Source: Bacteroidetes bacterium GWF2_49_14
GTDB taxonomy: Bacteria; Bacteroidota; Bacteroidia; Bacteroidales; UBA12481
Reading direction: 5' to 3'
NCBI GenBank assembly: GCA_001769295.1
Contig: MEOR01000043.1
Span: 1-32,720 of the forward strand
Length of the DNA stretch: 32,720 bases
Shown in pieces: positions 23,343 through 30,828 of this stretch. The notes beneath the pieces were generated by a model, which saw nothing but the letters and a program-made list of their open reading frames with translations, had not been told where the DNA came from and made no database searches. How positions within the stretch are numbered: position 1 is the first letter of the stretch; every line of letters starts with the position of its first letter. The translations under genes were made by a program, and so were the position numbers.

Positions 23343-24353
23343 ATGGGAAAACTTTCAACCACGTATCTCGGACTGCCTGTGAGCAGCCCCGTAATTGTTG
23401 GAGCATGTGATTTGGTGGAAACACCTGAACATTTGTCAAAAATGGAGAAAGCCGGTGCCGGCGCCATCATTTACAAATCCCTTTTCGAAGAACAAATTCA
23501 GCTTGAGGATCTTGAGTTATCCAACATGCTGGATTCCTACAATGAACGAAACGCTGAAATGACGAGGCTCTTTCCTGGCTCCTCCTATTCCGGACCTGAA
23601 GAGTTTCTGAATCGACTTGCCCTGGCAAAAAAGAAGGTTACTATTCCGCTGATTGCCAGCCTGAATGCCATTTTTCCTGAAACCTGGGTTAAATATGCCA
23701 AAGGGATAGAATCGACCGGGGTTAATGGTTTGGAGCTGAATTTCTTCAACGTACCCTTTTCGAATAGCCGAACCGGCTCCCAAATTGAGAATGAACAGCT
23801 TGCGATAGTAAAAAGCGTGGTTGATGCCGTTAAAATTCCTGTCAGTGTAAAACTCAGTCCCTACTATTCCAATCTGATGAACTTCATCGGCCGGCTTCAA
23901 GAGACAGGCATAGAGGGTATTGTTCTCTTCAACAAGGTGTTTCAACCCGATATTGATATTGACACCCTCAAACATGTGTCCCCATGGAACCTGAGTTCCG
24001 AAAAGGAATATAGATTAACCCTGCGTTACAGCGGGTTGCTTTACGGAGAGTTCCGCGGTGATATTATTGGCAATCGCGGGATTTACAATGGTGATGACGC
24101 GATCCGGCTCCTGCTCGCCGGCGCCGACAGTGTGCAGATTGTGAGCACACTTTATAAGAACGGCTTCGGCAGGATCACCGAGATTAACAATACCATGACC
24201 GCCTGGATGACCCGGCACGGATTTAAAACAATCGATGATTTCAGGGGTAAACTCAGCAGGATCAACACATTGAATCCCCTTATCTATAAGAGGGCTCAGT
24301 ATATTGACATGATGCTGAATTCCGGCAAATTGATTAACCGGCCAGGGCTGTAG
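23343..24353 (+). CDS. Dihydroorotate dehydrogenase-like flavoprotein, paralogue 2
   Basis: A 336-residue TIM-barrel protein sharing the pattern of paralogue 1 at 20130: YKSLFEEQI, IPLIASLNAIFPETW, VSVKLSPYYSNLMNF, GIVLFNKVFQPDIDID, NRGIYNGDDAIRLLLAGADS, VQIVSTLYKNG. In place of the class 1 active-site NxSCPN it has ELNFFNVPFSN, again without the usual nucleophile. The two genes lie 2.2 kb apart in opposite orientation, probably an old duplication. The stop codon TAG (24351-24353) is formed by the first bases of a GTAGAGACGCAT-type palindrome, so the natural C-terminus may have been trimmed or extended by the repeat. True pyrD is not present in this window. Confidence 0.85.
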   Translation: MGKLSTTYLGLPVSSPVIVGACDLVETPEHLSKMEKAGAGAIIYKSLFEEQIQLEDLELSNMLDSYNERNAEMTRLFPGSSYSGPEEFLNRLALAKKKVTIPLIASLNAIFPETWVKYAKGIESTGVNGLELNFFNVPFSNSRTGSQIENEQLAIVKSVVDAVKIPVSVKLSPYYSNLMNFIGRLQETGIEGIVLFNKVFQPDIDIDTLKHVSPWNLSSEKEYRLTLRYSGLLYGEFRGDIIGNRGIYNGDDAIRLLLAGADSVQIVSTLYKNGFGRITEINNTMTAWMTRHGFKTIDDFRGKLSRINTLNPLIYKRAQYIDMMLNSGKLINRPGL

Positions 24354-24375
24354 AGACGCATATATGCGTCTCTAC
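24350..24375. repeat. Dispersed palindrome, GTAGAGACGCAT type (copy 3), carrying the stop codon of the upstream gene
   Basis: Arms GTAGAGACGCATA and TATGCGTCTCTAC meet with no loop. It spans the stop of the dehydrogenase-like gene (TAG at 24351) and precedes the convergent response-regulator gene. A decayed copy (GACGCGTTAATGCGTC) lies at 24393-24408. Confidence 0.85.
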
Positions 24376-24406
24376 GGGGGCATTCGTATTAAGACGCGTT
24401 AATGCG

Positions 24407-25087
24407 TCACGCGCGGAACCGGAAAATAAACCCGGTTCCGCGTACAGTTTCAATGGAAACCGTCTCCTCACAAGCCAGAAATTTCCGAAGCCGGCTTACG
24501 AAAACATCCATGCTTCTTCCCAGAAAATAGTCGTTTTCGCCCCACACCTCGGTAAGAATCTCTTCCCTTTTTACCAGTTTGTTCTCATGCTGGAGGAAAT
24601 ACTTCAACAACATCCCCTCCTTTAACGTGAGTTTATTAGCTTCTTCCGGAGTGGTAAGCAGGAGCTCCTGAAAATTGAACGACGACTGGCCGATTTTAAA
24701 ATCATTCTCATCTTGTACTCCGCTGCGTTTTAGTATGTTATTGACCCGTAAGACCAATTCATCCACTTCAAACGGTTTGCAGATATAATCGTCGGCCCCG
24801 ATTTTCAGACCCCTGATCCGGTCCTCTTTCAGGCTCTTGGCGGTCAGGAAAATAAACGGAGTATCCGGTGATTGCCTGCTGATCTTTTCTGCAACCTCAA
24901 ATCCATCCATCTTCGGCATCATCACATCCAGGATGCAAATATTGTATGCCGATTTGCGAAACATCTCCCAGGCCTCTTCGCCATCCCGGGCAAGCGTAAC
25001 CATAAATCCCTGTATCTCCAGGTACTGGGCAAGGATGCTTCCCAAATCCGGATCATCCTCAGCCAGTAGAATTTTTATTTTTTCCAT
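24407..25087 (-). CDS. OmpR-family response regulator
   Basis: The start is ATG at 25087 (MEKIKILLAEDDPDLGSI); a longer open frame upstream overlaps the kinase gene and lacks sense. The receiver (about 3-118) has acidic EDD, phospho-acceptor D54 in CILDVMMPKMDG, Thr in FLTAK and Lys in ICKPF. The C-terminal winged helix (about 128-226) has LTLKEGMLLKYFLQHENKLV, the recognition-helix region SMDVFVSRLRKFL and the wing VRGTGFIF. The 29-bp overlap with the kinase gene indicates a single operon. An 11-bp inverted repeat (24412-24442) overlaps the last codons. Likely targets include the divergent secreted-protein gene through the TTAAC boxes. Confidence 0.95.
   Translation of the reverse strand: MEKIKILLAEDDPDLGSILAQYLEIQGFMVTLARDGEEAWEMFRKSAYNICILDVMMPKMDGFEVAEKISRQSPDTPFIFLTAKSLKEDRIRGLKIGADDYICKPFEVDELVLRVNNILKRSGVQDENDFKIGQSSFNFQELLLTTPEEANKLTLKEGMLLKYFLQHENKLVKREEILTEVWGENDYFLGRSMDVFVSRLRKFLACEETVSIETVRGTGFIFRFRA
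24412..24442 (-). terminator. Perfect 11-bp inverted repeat overlapping the response regulator's 3' end
   Basis: Arms CGCGGAACCGG (24412-24422) and CCGGTTCCGCG (24432-24442) with a 9-base loop lie inside the last codons of the response-regulator gene. There is no T-run after it, so it may be a weak terminator or an mRNA-stabilising hairpin rather than a classical terminator. Confidence 0.35.
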
Positions 25088-26456
25088 GTGTTGGCATATT
25101 AATGGTGAATGTGGTGCCTTTCCCAGATTTGCTCGATACCTCAACCGTGCCGCCATGCGCTTCAACGATCTGTTTCACATAGAACAATCCCAGACCAAGG
25201 CCTTTGACTTTATGTATATTCCCGGTTGACACCCGGTAGAATTTATCAAAGATATGTTTCTGATCTTCCCTGGATATCCCTATTCCGTTGTCCGTTACAC
25301 TAATCTTTAATCGGTCATCGCAGTGAACTTCCATCAGAACCTGGGGTTCATTTGTATTGTATTTTACCCCGTTGACGAGAAGATTATGGACAGCTATTGT
25401 CATCTGAACCTCGTCGAGATAAGCCATCGCTGATTTAATGTCATACCGCTCCTCGAGTATGCAACCCTTTTCCTGGCACTCCCATCGGAATGCTTCAGCG
25501 ATACCTGAAAAAAATGGTTCCACCTCGAGCATCTGCCGTTCCAGTGAGAACTGCCGTCGCTCCCACATGCTGATCTCAAGCAGGTGGTTGATTTGTTTGG
25601 TCAACTGGCGATTCTGCCGGTGGATAACCGAAACGGTCTCTTTTGTTTTCTCCCGGTTATCCAATATCGTGTCGTTTTCGAGCGTTCTGGTTGCGATGGA
25701 TATCGTTGAAAGCGGAGTCTTGAGCTCATGGGTCATGTTATTGATAAAATCAGTCTTCAGCTGTGAGAGCCTACGCTCCTCAAGTAAACTTCGAATAGAA
25801 TAAAAGAACATGAATCCAACGCTTATAAGGGCAAATGTGGCTAAAATGAGACTGCCCAATATTTTGGAGAGGACCACGCCCTTTTTTTGATTGAAATCCA
25901 CATAATAATTAAAACCGATACTGAAATTCGTGTCCACATAGGTGTAATTATATACCGGCCTCTGTTTTTCCTTAATAAGCAACCTCTTTTTCAATCCCCA
26001 GGAGGAATCAGCCTTTTCGCTGTAAACCGGAAGATAATCCGGAAAGGAGATTAGCCCCAGATTTGTAATCTCAAGGTGCGACTCAAAATTGGTGTCTTCC
26101 TTAACCGACTTCAGATACTGCCGCAGCAGTTCATCTGTTTCCTGATAGTTGATCAGGTCATCCTGAAATCCCTCCAGAACGATTTTCCTGAAATCCAGTG
26201 TATCGAATTGTTTCCCTGCTATGATCGCAAAGTACTTCTCTGACAAGGTGTTCATCCGTTCATAGGATTCCTTGAATCCCTTGTCGCCATATTTCCTTTC
26301 GATAAAATCAAGCCCCTTTTGTAAGATTTCCCTGTACCTGTCGTCAAATTTCTCGGTTTCAAGTCGATAAATCCTGGTGATCAGGGTGAATTCAATCCCG
26401 ATTAAAATGGCAATCGAAGTAACGGATAACAATAATATGGTCAGATTTCTTTTCAT
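25059..26456 (-). CDS. Sensor histidine kinase, membrane-bound
   Basis: A 465-residue kinase. TM1 is about 7-27 (ILLLSVTSIAILIGIEFTLI), the sensor region about 28-196 is predicted periplasmic, and TM2 is about 197-220 (ILGSLILATFALISVGFMFF). HisKA has H243 in NNMTHELKTPLSTISIA; the ATPase has N-box HNLLVNGVKY (family usually SNLxxNA), G1 VTDNGIGI, F-box IFDKFYRV and G2 GLGLGLFYV. There is no HAMP domain and no cytoplasmic PAS. It pairs with the OmpR-type regulator encoded just downstream, with a 29-bp overlap. The TTAAC boxes before its start suggest autoregulation. The signal is unknown, perhaps an envelope condition. Confidence 0.95.
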   Translation of the reverse strand: MKRNLTILLLSVTSIAILIGIEFTLITRIYRLETEKFDDRYREILQKGLDFIERKYGDKGFKESYERMNTLSEKYFAIIAGKQFDTLDFRKIVLEGFQDDLINYQETDELLRQYLKSVKEDTNFESHLEITNLGLISFPDYLPVYSEKADSSWGLKKRLLIKEKQRPVYNYTYVDTNFSIGFNYYVDFNQKKGVVLSKILGSLILATFALISVGFMFFYSIRSLLEERRLSQLKTDFINNMTHELKTPLSTISIATRTLENDTILDNREKTKETVSVIHRQNRQLTKQINHLLEISMWERRQFSLERQMLEVEPFFSGIAEAFRWECQEKGCILEERYDIKSAMAYLDEVQMTIAVHNLLVNGVKYNTNEPQVLMEVHCDDRLKISVTDNGIGISREDQKHIFDKFYRVSTGNIHKVKGLGLGLFYVKQIVEAHGGTVEVSSKSGKGTTFTINMPTHGKNKNSTG

Positions 26457-26498
26457 TTCCGGAATAAAAGTAATTCCTTTTTTTCTGTGATAACCTGA

Positions 26499-26525
26499 TT
26501 AACCTGATATTAACCCGGTGTTAAC
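26499..26525. promoter_or_regulatory. Three TTAAC direct repeats, 11 bp apart (probable response-regulator boxes)
   Basis: TTAAC lies at 26499, 26510 and 26521, with a related ATAAC at 26490. An 11-bp (one helical turn) spacing of direct repeats is typical of binding sites for OmpR/PhoB-type regulators. The cluster sits in the 117-bp space between the divergent kinase operon and the secreted-protein gene and could control both. Confidence 0.6.
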
Positions 26526-26573
26526 GCGGAGCCGGGGCAGCAGGCTTTACCTTTGAACCGGATAAATAACTCA

Positions 26574-27317
26574 ATGAATATGAAAACAAAAATGTATACT
26601 CAGTTCCTTTTGGTTGTTTTCCTTGCTTCGGCAACCGGAGTAATGGCACAGACTAAAACCGAAAAGGAGGTCAAATCGGAAGAAGCCCAAAAGAAAGCTC
26701 AGGTAACTGTATCGGTTGATGGCAAAAAACTAACGGAAGAAGCGCTGAAAAAAGAGCTTGAAGCTGTACGGAGCATCAACGAAAAGGAGTTGAAAAAGAT
26801 GCAGGAAAACAGGAGTTTCCAGGAAGATGCGATCCGTTTGAACCGGGAAGCCGTGCAGATCCATCGGAAAACGCTGGAAGACCTTAAAGAAAAAGGATTT
26901 GACAACTATGTGGTTGTGCCGGATGTTACCCCTCGTACCGTGGATTTTTACAATCAGTTCGGACAAGCCTACAATAGTGTCTGGTCGAACCGCGAAAATT
27001 CCTCGTTGTCCATCAGCAAAGCCCTCTCCGATGTAACTTTTGCCACTGACTTCACCTATGAAGTCAAAGAGGGCAACTTCACCATCAGTTTTGATGTGAA
27101 CGGAACCCTTGGGGCCGGTGAACTGAAGATTATTATGAAGAAACCTGACGGCAAGGCTTTTCAGGAAATCACGATGTCCTCCCTGGCCGATGTGAACTGG
27201 AACCAAACCTTCCGTTGGGAAGAGGATGACCAGGATGAATTTCTGGGAAAATGGACCATCTCCATAAAGGCAGACAAGGCCAAGGGTAACTACAGCGTAA
27301 GGGTAAATTCAAGGTAA
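26574..27317 (+). CDS. Secreted/periplasmic protein with coiled coil and beta-rich C-terminus, unknown function
   Basis: The start at 26574 (MNMKTKMYTQFLLVVFLASA) gives a clean signal peptide ending GVMAQ; the upstream ATG at 26553 would add seven residues. After the cleavage site a highly charged helical region (TEEALKKELEAVRSINEKEL, KKMQENRSFQEDAIRLNREA) is predicted to be a coiled coil to about residue 110. The last 100 residues look beta-rich (ATDFTYEVKEGNFTISFDVN, GELKIIMKKPDG, GKWTISIKADKAKGNYSVRV), like an Ig- or C2-like sandwich. No family is recognised. It is divergent from a two-component operon with three TTAAC boxes between, so it may be its main target and perhaps an envelope-stress effector. 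Confidence 0.7.
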   Translation: MNMKTKMYTQFLLVVFLASATGVMAQTKTEKEVKSEEAQKKAQVTVSVDGKKLTEEALKKELEAVRSINEKELKKMQENRSFQEDAIRLNREAVQIHRKTLEDLKEKGFDNYVVVPDVTPRTVDFYNQFGQAYNSVWSNRENSSLSISKALSDVTFATDFTYEVKEGNFTISFDVNGTLGAGELKIIMKKPDGKAFQEITMSSLADVNWNQTFRWEEDDQDEFLGKWTISIKADKAKGNYSVRVNSR

Positions 27318-27324
27318 ACATAAC

Positions 27325-27352
27325 GTAGAGACGGATAATAATCCGTCTCTAC
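27325..27352. repeat. Dispersed palindrome, GTAGAGACGGAT type (copy 4)
   Basis: Arms GTAGAGACGGAT and ATCCGTCTCTAC flank AATA. It carries a compensated C-to-G change relative to the neighbouring copy at 27373. Both lie between convergent genes and could end transcription from either side. Confidence 0.9.
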
Positions 27353-27372
27353 AACGCCCCTGGCAAATGCAC

Positions 27373-27400
27373 GTAGAGACGCATAATAATGCGTCTCTAC
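27373..27400. repeat. Dispersed palindrome, GTAGAGACGCAT type (copy 5)
   Basis: Arms GTAGAGACGCAT and ATGCGTCTCTAC flank AATA; one more C-G pair outside extends the stem to 13 bp. It is 20 bp from copy 4 in the same orientation. Confidence 0.9.
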
Positions 27401-27416
27401 GCGTTTCATGGCCATA

Positions 27417-28661
27417 TTAGAAGGTATGAATCACCAGGCCGCTGCGTAGTTTGGGTTCAAACCACGTTGTTTTGGGTGGCATGATATTGTCGGTATCGGC
27501 AATATCCATTAACTGCTTCATGGAAACTGGGTAAAGGGCAAAAGCGACGGTCATTTCACCGGTATCGACGCGTTTTTTCAGTTCACCCAGACCGCGGATT
27601 CCACCCACAAAATCAACCCGTTTATCGGTGCGGAGATTGGTAATACCCAGGATGTCCCTGAGTATAAGGTCAGAACTGATTGTTACATCCAGCACTCCGA
27701 TCGGGTCATCATCGGTATAGGTTCCTTTCCGTGCGGTCAGGCTATACCAGGCCCCATTAAGGTACATGCCAAAATTATGCAGTCCGCAAGGGTGATAGAT
27801 TTCCGTTCCCTTTTCTTCCACCAGAAATTTTTCATCCAGGCGCCTTATGAATTCTTCCCTTGAATTACCGTTAAGGTCCTTAACGACACGGTTGTAATCG
27901 ATAATGCGAAGTTGATTATCCGGAAAGTGAACAGCAAGAAAATAGTTATACTCTTCAGTGCCGGTATGGTTGGGATTATTCTTCTTCCTTTCACTGCCCA
28001 CAAGTGCAGCAGCTGCCGTGCGGTGATGCCCGTCGGCCACATAGGTGCAGGGAATCTCCGAGAATAGGGAGGTTATCCGGGCAATCGTGTTATGATCATC
28101 AATGACCCATAGATGATGCCCGATTCCGTCAGTTGAGGTAAAATCATATTCAGCGGGATGGGATTTCACCCATCCGGCAATCAAGGCATCCAGTTCCGGG
28201 ACTGCCCGGTAGGTAAAGAATACCGGTTCCAGATTGGCGCTGGTGATCCGGACATGCTTCATCCGGTCCTCCTCTTTGTCGGGCCGGGTAAGTTCATGCT
28301 TTTTAATCACCCCGTTAAGGTAATCTGCAACACCGGCGCAACCCACCAGGCCATATTGGGTGATGCCATTCATGGTTTGTGCGTAGATATAATACCTGTC
28401 CTCCGGATCTTGAACCAGCCATCCGTTTTGCTGGAAAACCGAGAACATTTCGGCAGCCTTGTTGTAAACTTTCTGCTCATGCTCATCGACTTCCGGTGAA
28501 AAATTGATTTCCGGCTTGATCAGATGCAGAAGGGACTTTTCATTTCCGGCCGCTTCGATCCGTGCTTCGGCCGAATTAAGGACATCATAAGGCCGCGAGG
28601 CTACAAGGTGAGCTATGTCTTTAGGAGGCCGGAGGCCTGCGAAGGGTTTGAGGATTGCCAT
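27417..28661 (-). CDS. DUF1015 (SerK/ParB-like fold) protein, possible serine kinase
   Basis: A 414-residue DUF1015 protein, with the N-terminal motif AILKPFAGLRPPKDIAHLVA, followed by SRPYDVLN, and the family signature CTYVADGHHRTAAAALV. Other blocks are RPDKEEDRMKHVRITSANLE, DHNTIARITSLF and VGGIRGLGELKKRVDTGE. DUF1015 includes SerK of Thermococcus, an ADP-dependent free-serine kinase that makes O-phosphoserine, and the fold is ParB/sulfiredoxin-like. The signature His/Arg residues are present. Its position next to serA and serC supports a role in serine metabolism, but substrate and phosphate donor cannot be told from sequence. It is the last gene of the gcvT-serC-serA operon, 132 bp from serA, with a tandem-repeat block in the gap. 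Confidence 0.85.
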   Translation of the reverse strand: MAILKPFAGLRPPKDIAHLVASRPYDVLNSAEARIEAAGNEKSLLHLIKPEINFSPEVDEHEQKVYNKAAEMFSVFQQNGWLVQDPEDRYYIYAQTMNGITQYGLVGCAGVADYLNGVIKKHELTRPDKEEDRMKHVRITSANLEPVFFTYRAVPELDALIAGWVKSHPAEYDFTSTDGIGHHLWVIDDHNTIARITSLFSEIPCTYVADGHHRTAAAALVGSERKKNNPNHTGTEEYNYFLAVHFPDNQLRIIDYNRVVKDLNGNSREEFIRRLDEKFLVEEKGTEIYHPCGLHNFGMYLNGAWYSLTARKGTYTDDDPIGVLDVTISSDLILRDILGITNLRTDKRVDFVGGIRGLGELKKRVDTGEMTVAFALYPVSMKQLMDIADTDNIMPPKTTWFEPKLRSGLVIHTF

Positions 28662-28664
28662 TTT

Positions 28665-28734
28665 TTTGGGGTATGAGGTTTGGGGTATGAGGTTTGGGGT
28701 ATGAGGTTTGGGGTATGAGGTTTGGGGTACGAGG
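28665..28734. repeat. Five tandem copies of TTTGGGGTATGAGG
   Basis: Units start at 28665, 28679, 28693, 28707 and 28721; the last has C for T. A diverged inverted copy (CCCTAAACCCCATACCTAAA) follows at 28749-28768. The block ends only 4 bp upstream of the DUF1015 start codon. GGGG tracts recur every 14 bases on the plus strand, so a G-quadruplex is possible. Copy number may vary between strains. Confidence 0.95.
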
Positions 28735-28793
28735 TTCGGCGATTGCTGCCCTAAACCCCATACCTAAAACCCCGGACCCAGGTTTCTAACTCA

Positions 28794-29717
28794 CTATTTA
28801 TTTACCTTGAATCGGATATCTCCTTTCTCGAAGAAATCCCGTATCTGCTCTGCGGCTGCTATGCCGGCATTAATATTTGCCTCTTCGGTTTGGGCTCCCA
28901 TTTTCTTTGGAGTGGCGTAATAGCGTCCGGCAAACTTTTCCTGAAAGGCTTCGAAAGCATCAGGTGCCACATCCGTCAGATACTGATACCTGGGCTTCTG
29001 TTCCATCACCTGCATAAGTTCTTCTTCCTGAATTACTTCCTTGCGTGCTGTGTTAACAAGAACGCCATCATCCGGCATTAGGGAAAGCAGCTTGAGGCCT
29101 ATGGATTTTTTTGTTTCGGCATTTGCAGGGATATGCAGTGAAATATACTGGCAGGTTTTGTACAGTTCCTCTGCCGAAGCAACAGGCTTTACACCTGCTG
29201 CGGGAATGGTCTCAGCCGGCACAAAAGGGTCAAATGCGTAAATGTCCATTCCAAAACCTTTGGCGATCATGGCAACATATCTGCCGACAAAGCCGAATGC
29301 ATGGATACCCAGTTTCTTACCTCTCAGTTCGGTGCCTGATTTTCCACTAAACATACCACGGGCGCTATAAACCATCATGCCTAAGGCCAGTTCCGCAACG
29401 GCATTTGAGTTTTGTCCGGGAGTATTCATGGCCACAATACCTTTCTCGGTTGCTGCGGCCAGGTCGATATTGTCATACCCAGCACCTGCCCTGACAACTA
29501 TTTTCAGGTTTTTCGCGGCGTTCATCACCTCACGGGTAACCAGATCACTCCTTACGATCATAGCATCTGCCTCTGCAGCAGCTTCATATAACTGCTCAGG
29601 AGTCGTGTACTTTTCGAGAAGCAACAGGGTATAACCTGCCTTCTCAACCACTTGCCTGATCCCTTTAACGGCCACAGGAGCAAATGGCTTATCGGTAGCC
29701 ACCAGAACTTTTTTCAT
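28794..29717 (-). CDS. serA: D-3-phosphoglycerate dehydrogenase, short Lys-type
   Basis: A 307-residue NAD-dependent 2-hydroxyacid dehydrogenase that starts serine synthesis by oxidising 3-phosphoglycerate. Substrate domain: RAGAGYDNIDLAAATEKGIV. NAD-binding Rossmann part: LGIHAFGFVGRYVAMIAKGF, with a G-x-x-x-G-x-x-G rather than GxGxxG. Catalytic Arg is R225 in VNTARKEVI, and the acidic partner lies in DVAPDAFE. The catalytic His of most family members (TPHxG) is Lys here: ATPKKMGAQ, K271. This variant is known as type IIIK in the Entamoeba enzyme and occurs in Bacteroidota. There is no C-terminal ACT domain, so no serine feedback by that route. It sits 15 bp downstream of serC. Confidence 0.93.
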   Translation of the reverse strand: MKKVLVATDKPFAPVAVKGIRQVVEKAGYTLLLLEKYTTPEQLYEAAAEADAMIVRSDLVTREVMNAAKNLKIVVRAGAGYDNIDLAAATEKGIVAMNTPGQNSNAVAELALGMMVYSARGMFSGKSGTELRGKKLGIHAFGFVGRYVAMIAKGFGMDIYAFDPFVPAETIPAAGVKPVASAEELYKTCQYISLHIPANAETKKSIGLKLLSLMPDDGVLVNTARKEVIQEEELMQVMEQKPRYQYLTDVAPDAFEAFQEKFAGRYYATPKKMGAQTEEANINAGIAAAEQIRDFFEKGDIRFKVNK

Positions 29718-29732
29718 CGTCGGTGAATAAAA

Positions 29733-30806
29733 TTAGGAAATGGACTTTTCAAACTCCTTCATGGCATCAACCAATACCTGTACGCTCTCTATTTCCAGCG
29801 CATTATAACAGGAAGCACGGAAGCCGCCAACAGAGCGGTGACCTTTGATTCCTATGATACCCTTGGTTTTTGTGAGTTCCAGAAAATCATTCTCTTTTTC
29901 CTTGTATGCCTCTTTCATAACAAAGCAGATATTCATACGCGACCGGTCCTCTTTGGCAGCGGTACCGATGAAAACCTTGCTGCTGTCAATTGCATTGTAC
30001 AGGAGATCTGCTTTTGTCTGTGCCCTGCGGTCCATTTCCGTGAGACCGCCCATGGACTTGACCCATTTCAGCACTTCTCGTACGGTAAAAATGGCTGTGC
30101 ACGGAGGAGTGTTCTTCATCGAATCATTTTCAACATGAACACGATATTTGAGCATGGTCGGGATGTTACCGCGGGTTACTCTTTCAAGCATTTCATTCTT
30201 GATAATAATGACGGTGACACCGGCGGGGCCCATGTTCTTCTGAGCGCCCCCGTAAATCAGGTCATATTTTGATATATCAACCGGGCGGCTGAGAATATCC
30301 GATGACATGTCGGCAACCAGGGGAACTTTGCAATCAAGATCCTTCAGGATCTCAGTTCCGAAAATCGTGTTGTTGGTGGTGATGTGGAAATAGTCAGCAT
30401 CTTCCGGAATCACATAGTTCTTAGGTATATAGCTGAAATTCTTGTCTTCGGATGATGCAACAACATCAACCTGTCCGAATAATTTTGCTTCTTTTATTGC
30501 GCCGGTAGCCCAGGTGCCGGTATTCAGATACGCTGCCTTTGTATTCAGAAAGTTGAACGGAATCATCGCAAACTGAAGGCTTGCACCGCCGCCCAGGAAT
30601 AGAACAGAATATCCTTCCGGAACATCGAGGATCTCTTTAAACAGATCTACGGTTTCCTTCATGATGGCTTCAAAATCCTTACTCCGGTGTGAAACCTCCA
30701 TGATTGACTGCCCACAACTTCCCAGTTCAATCACCGCCTTTGCAGTATTCTCTCTGACGACATCTGCCAGTATGCAGGGGCCTGCATTAAAAATATGTTT
30801 TCTCAT
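29733..30806 (-). CDS. serC: Phosphoserine aminotransferase
   Basis: A 357-residue class V aminotransferase (family about 360) converting 3-phosphohydroxypyruvate and glutamate to phosphoserine; it also acts in pyridoxine synthesis in some bacteria. PLP Lys is K190 in [12 protein letters not shown]. Other markers are [68 protein letters not shown] and [17 protein letters not shown]. All substrate-binding blocks are visible. It starts 22 bp after gcvT and ends 15 bp before serA, so the genes are one transcript. No separate serB phosphatase is in the window. Confidence 0.96.
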   Translation of the reverse strand: MRKHIFNAGPCILADVVRENTAKAVIELGSCGQSIMEVSHRSKDFEAIMKETVDLFKEILDVPEGYSVLFLGGGASLQFAMIPFNFLNTKAAYLNTGTWATGAIKEAKLFGQVDVVASSEDKNFSYIPKNYVIPEDADYFHITTNNTIFGTEILKDLDCKVPLVADMSSDILSRPVDISKYDLIYGGAQKNMGPAGVTVIIIKNEMLERVTRGNIPTMLKYRVHVENDSMKNTPPCTAIFTVREVLKWVKSMGGLTEMDRRAQTKADLLYNAIDSSKVFIGTAAKEDRSRMNICFVMKEAYKEKENDFLELTKTKGIIGIKGHRSVGGFRASCYNALEIESVQVLVDAMKEFEKSIS

Positions 30807-30828
30807 TAGTAAAAGAGTTTTTTTGTTA

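Noticed and set aside
14455-27400. Palindromes considered as CRISPR repeats or riboswitches
   Set aside because: They are scattered singly, not arrayed with spacers, and lie mostly after genes rather than in leaders.
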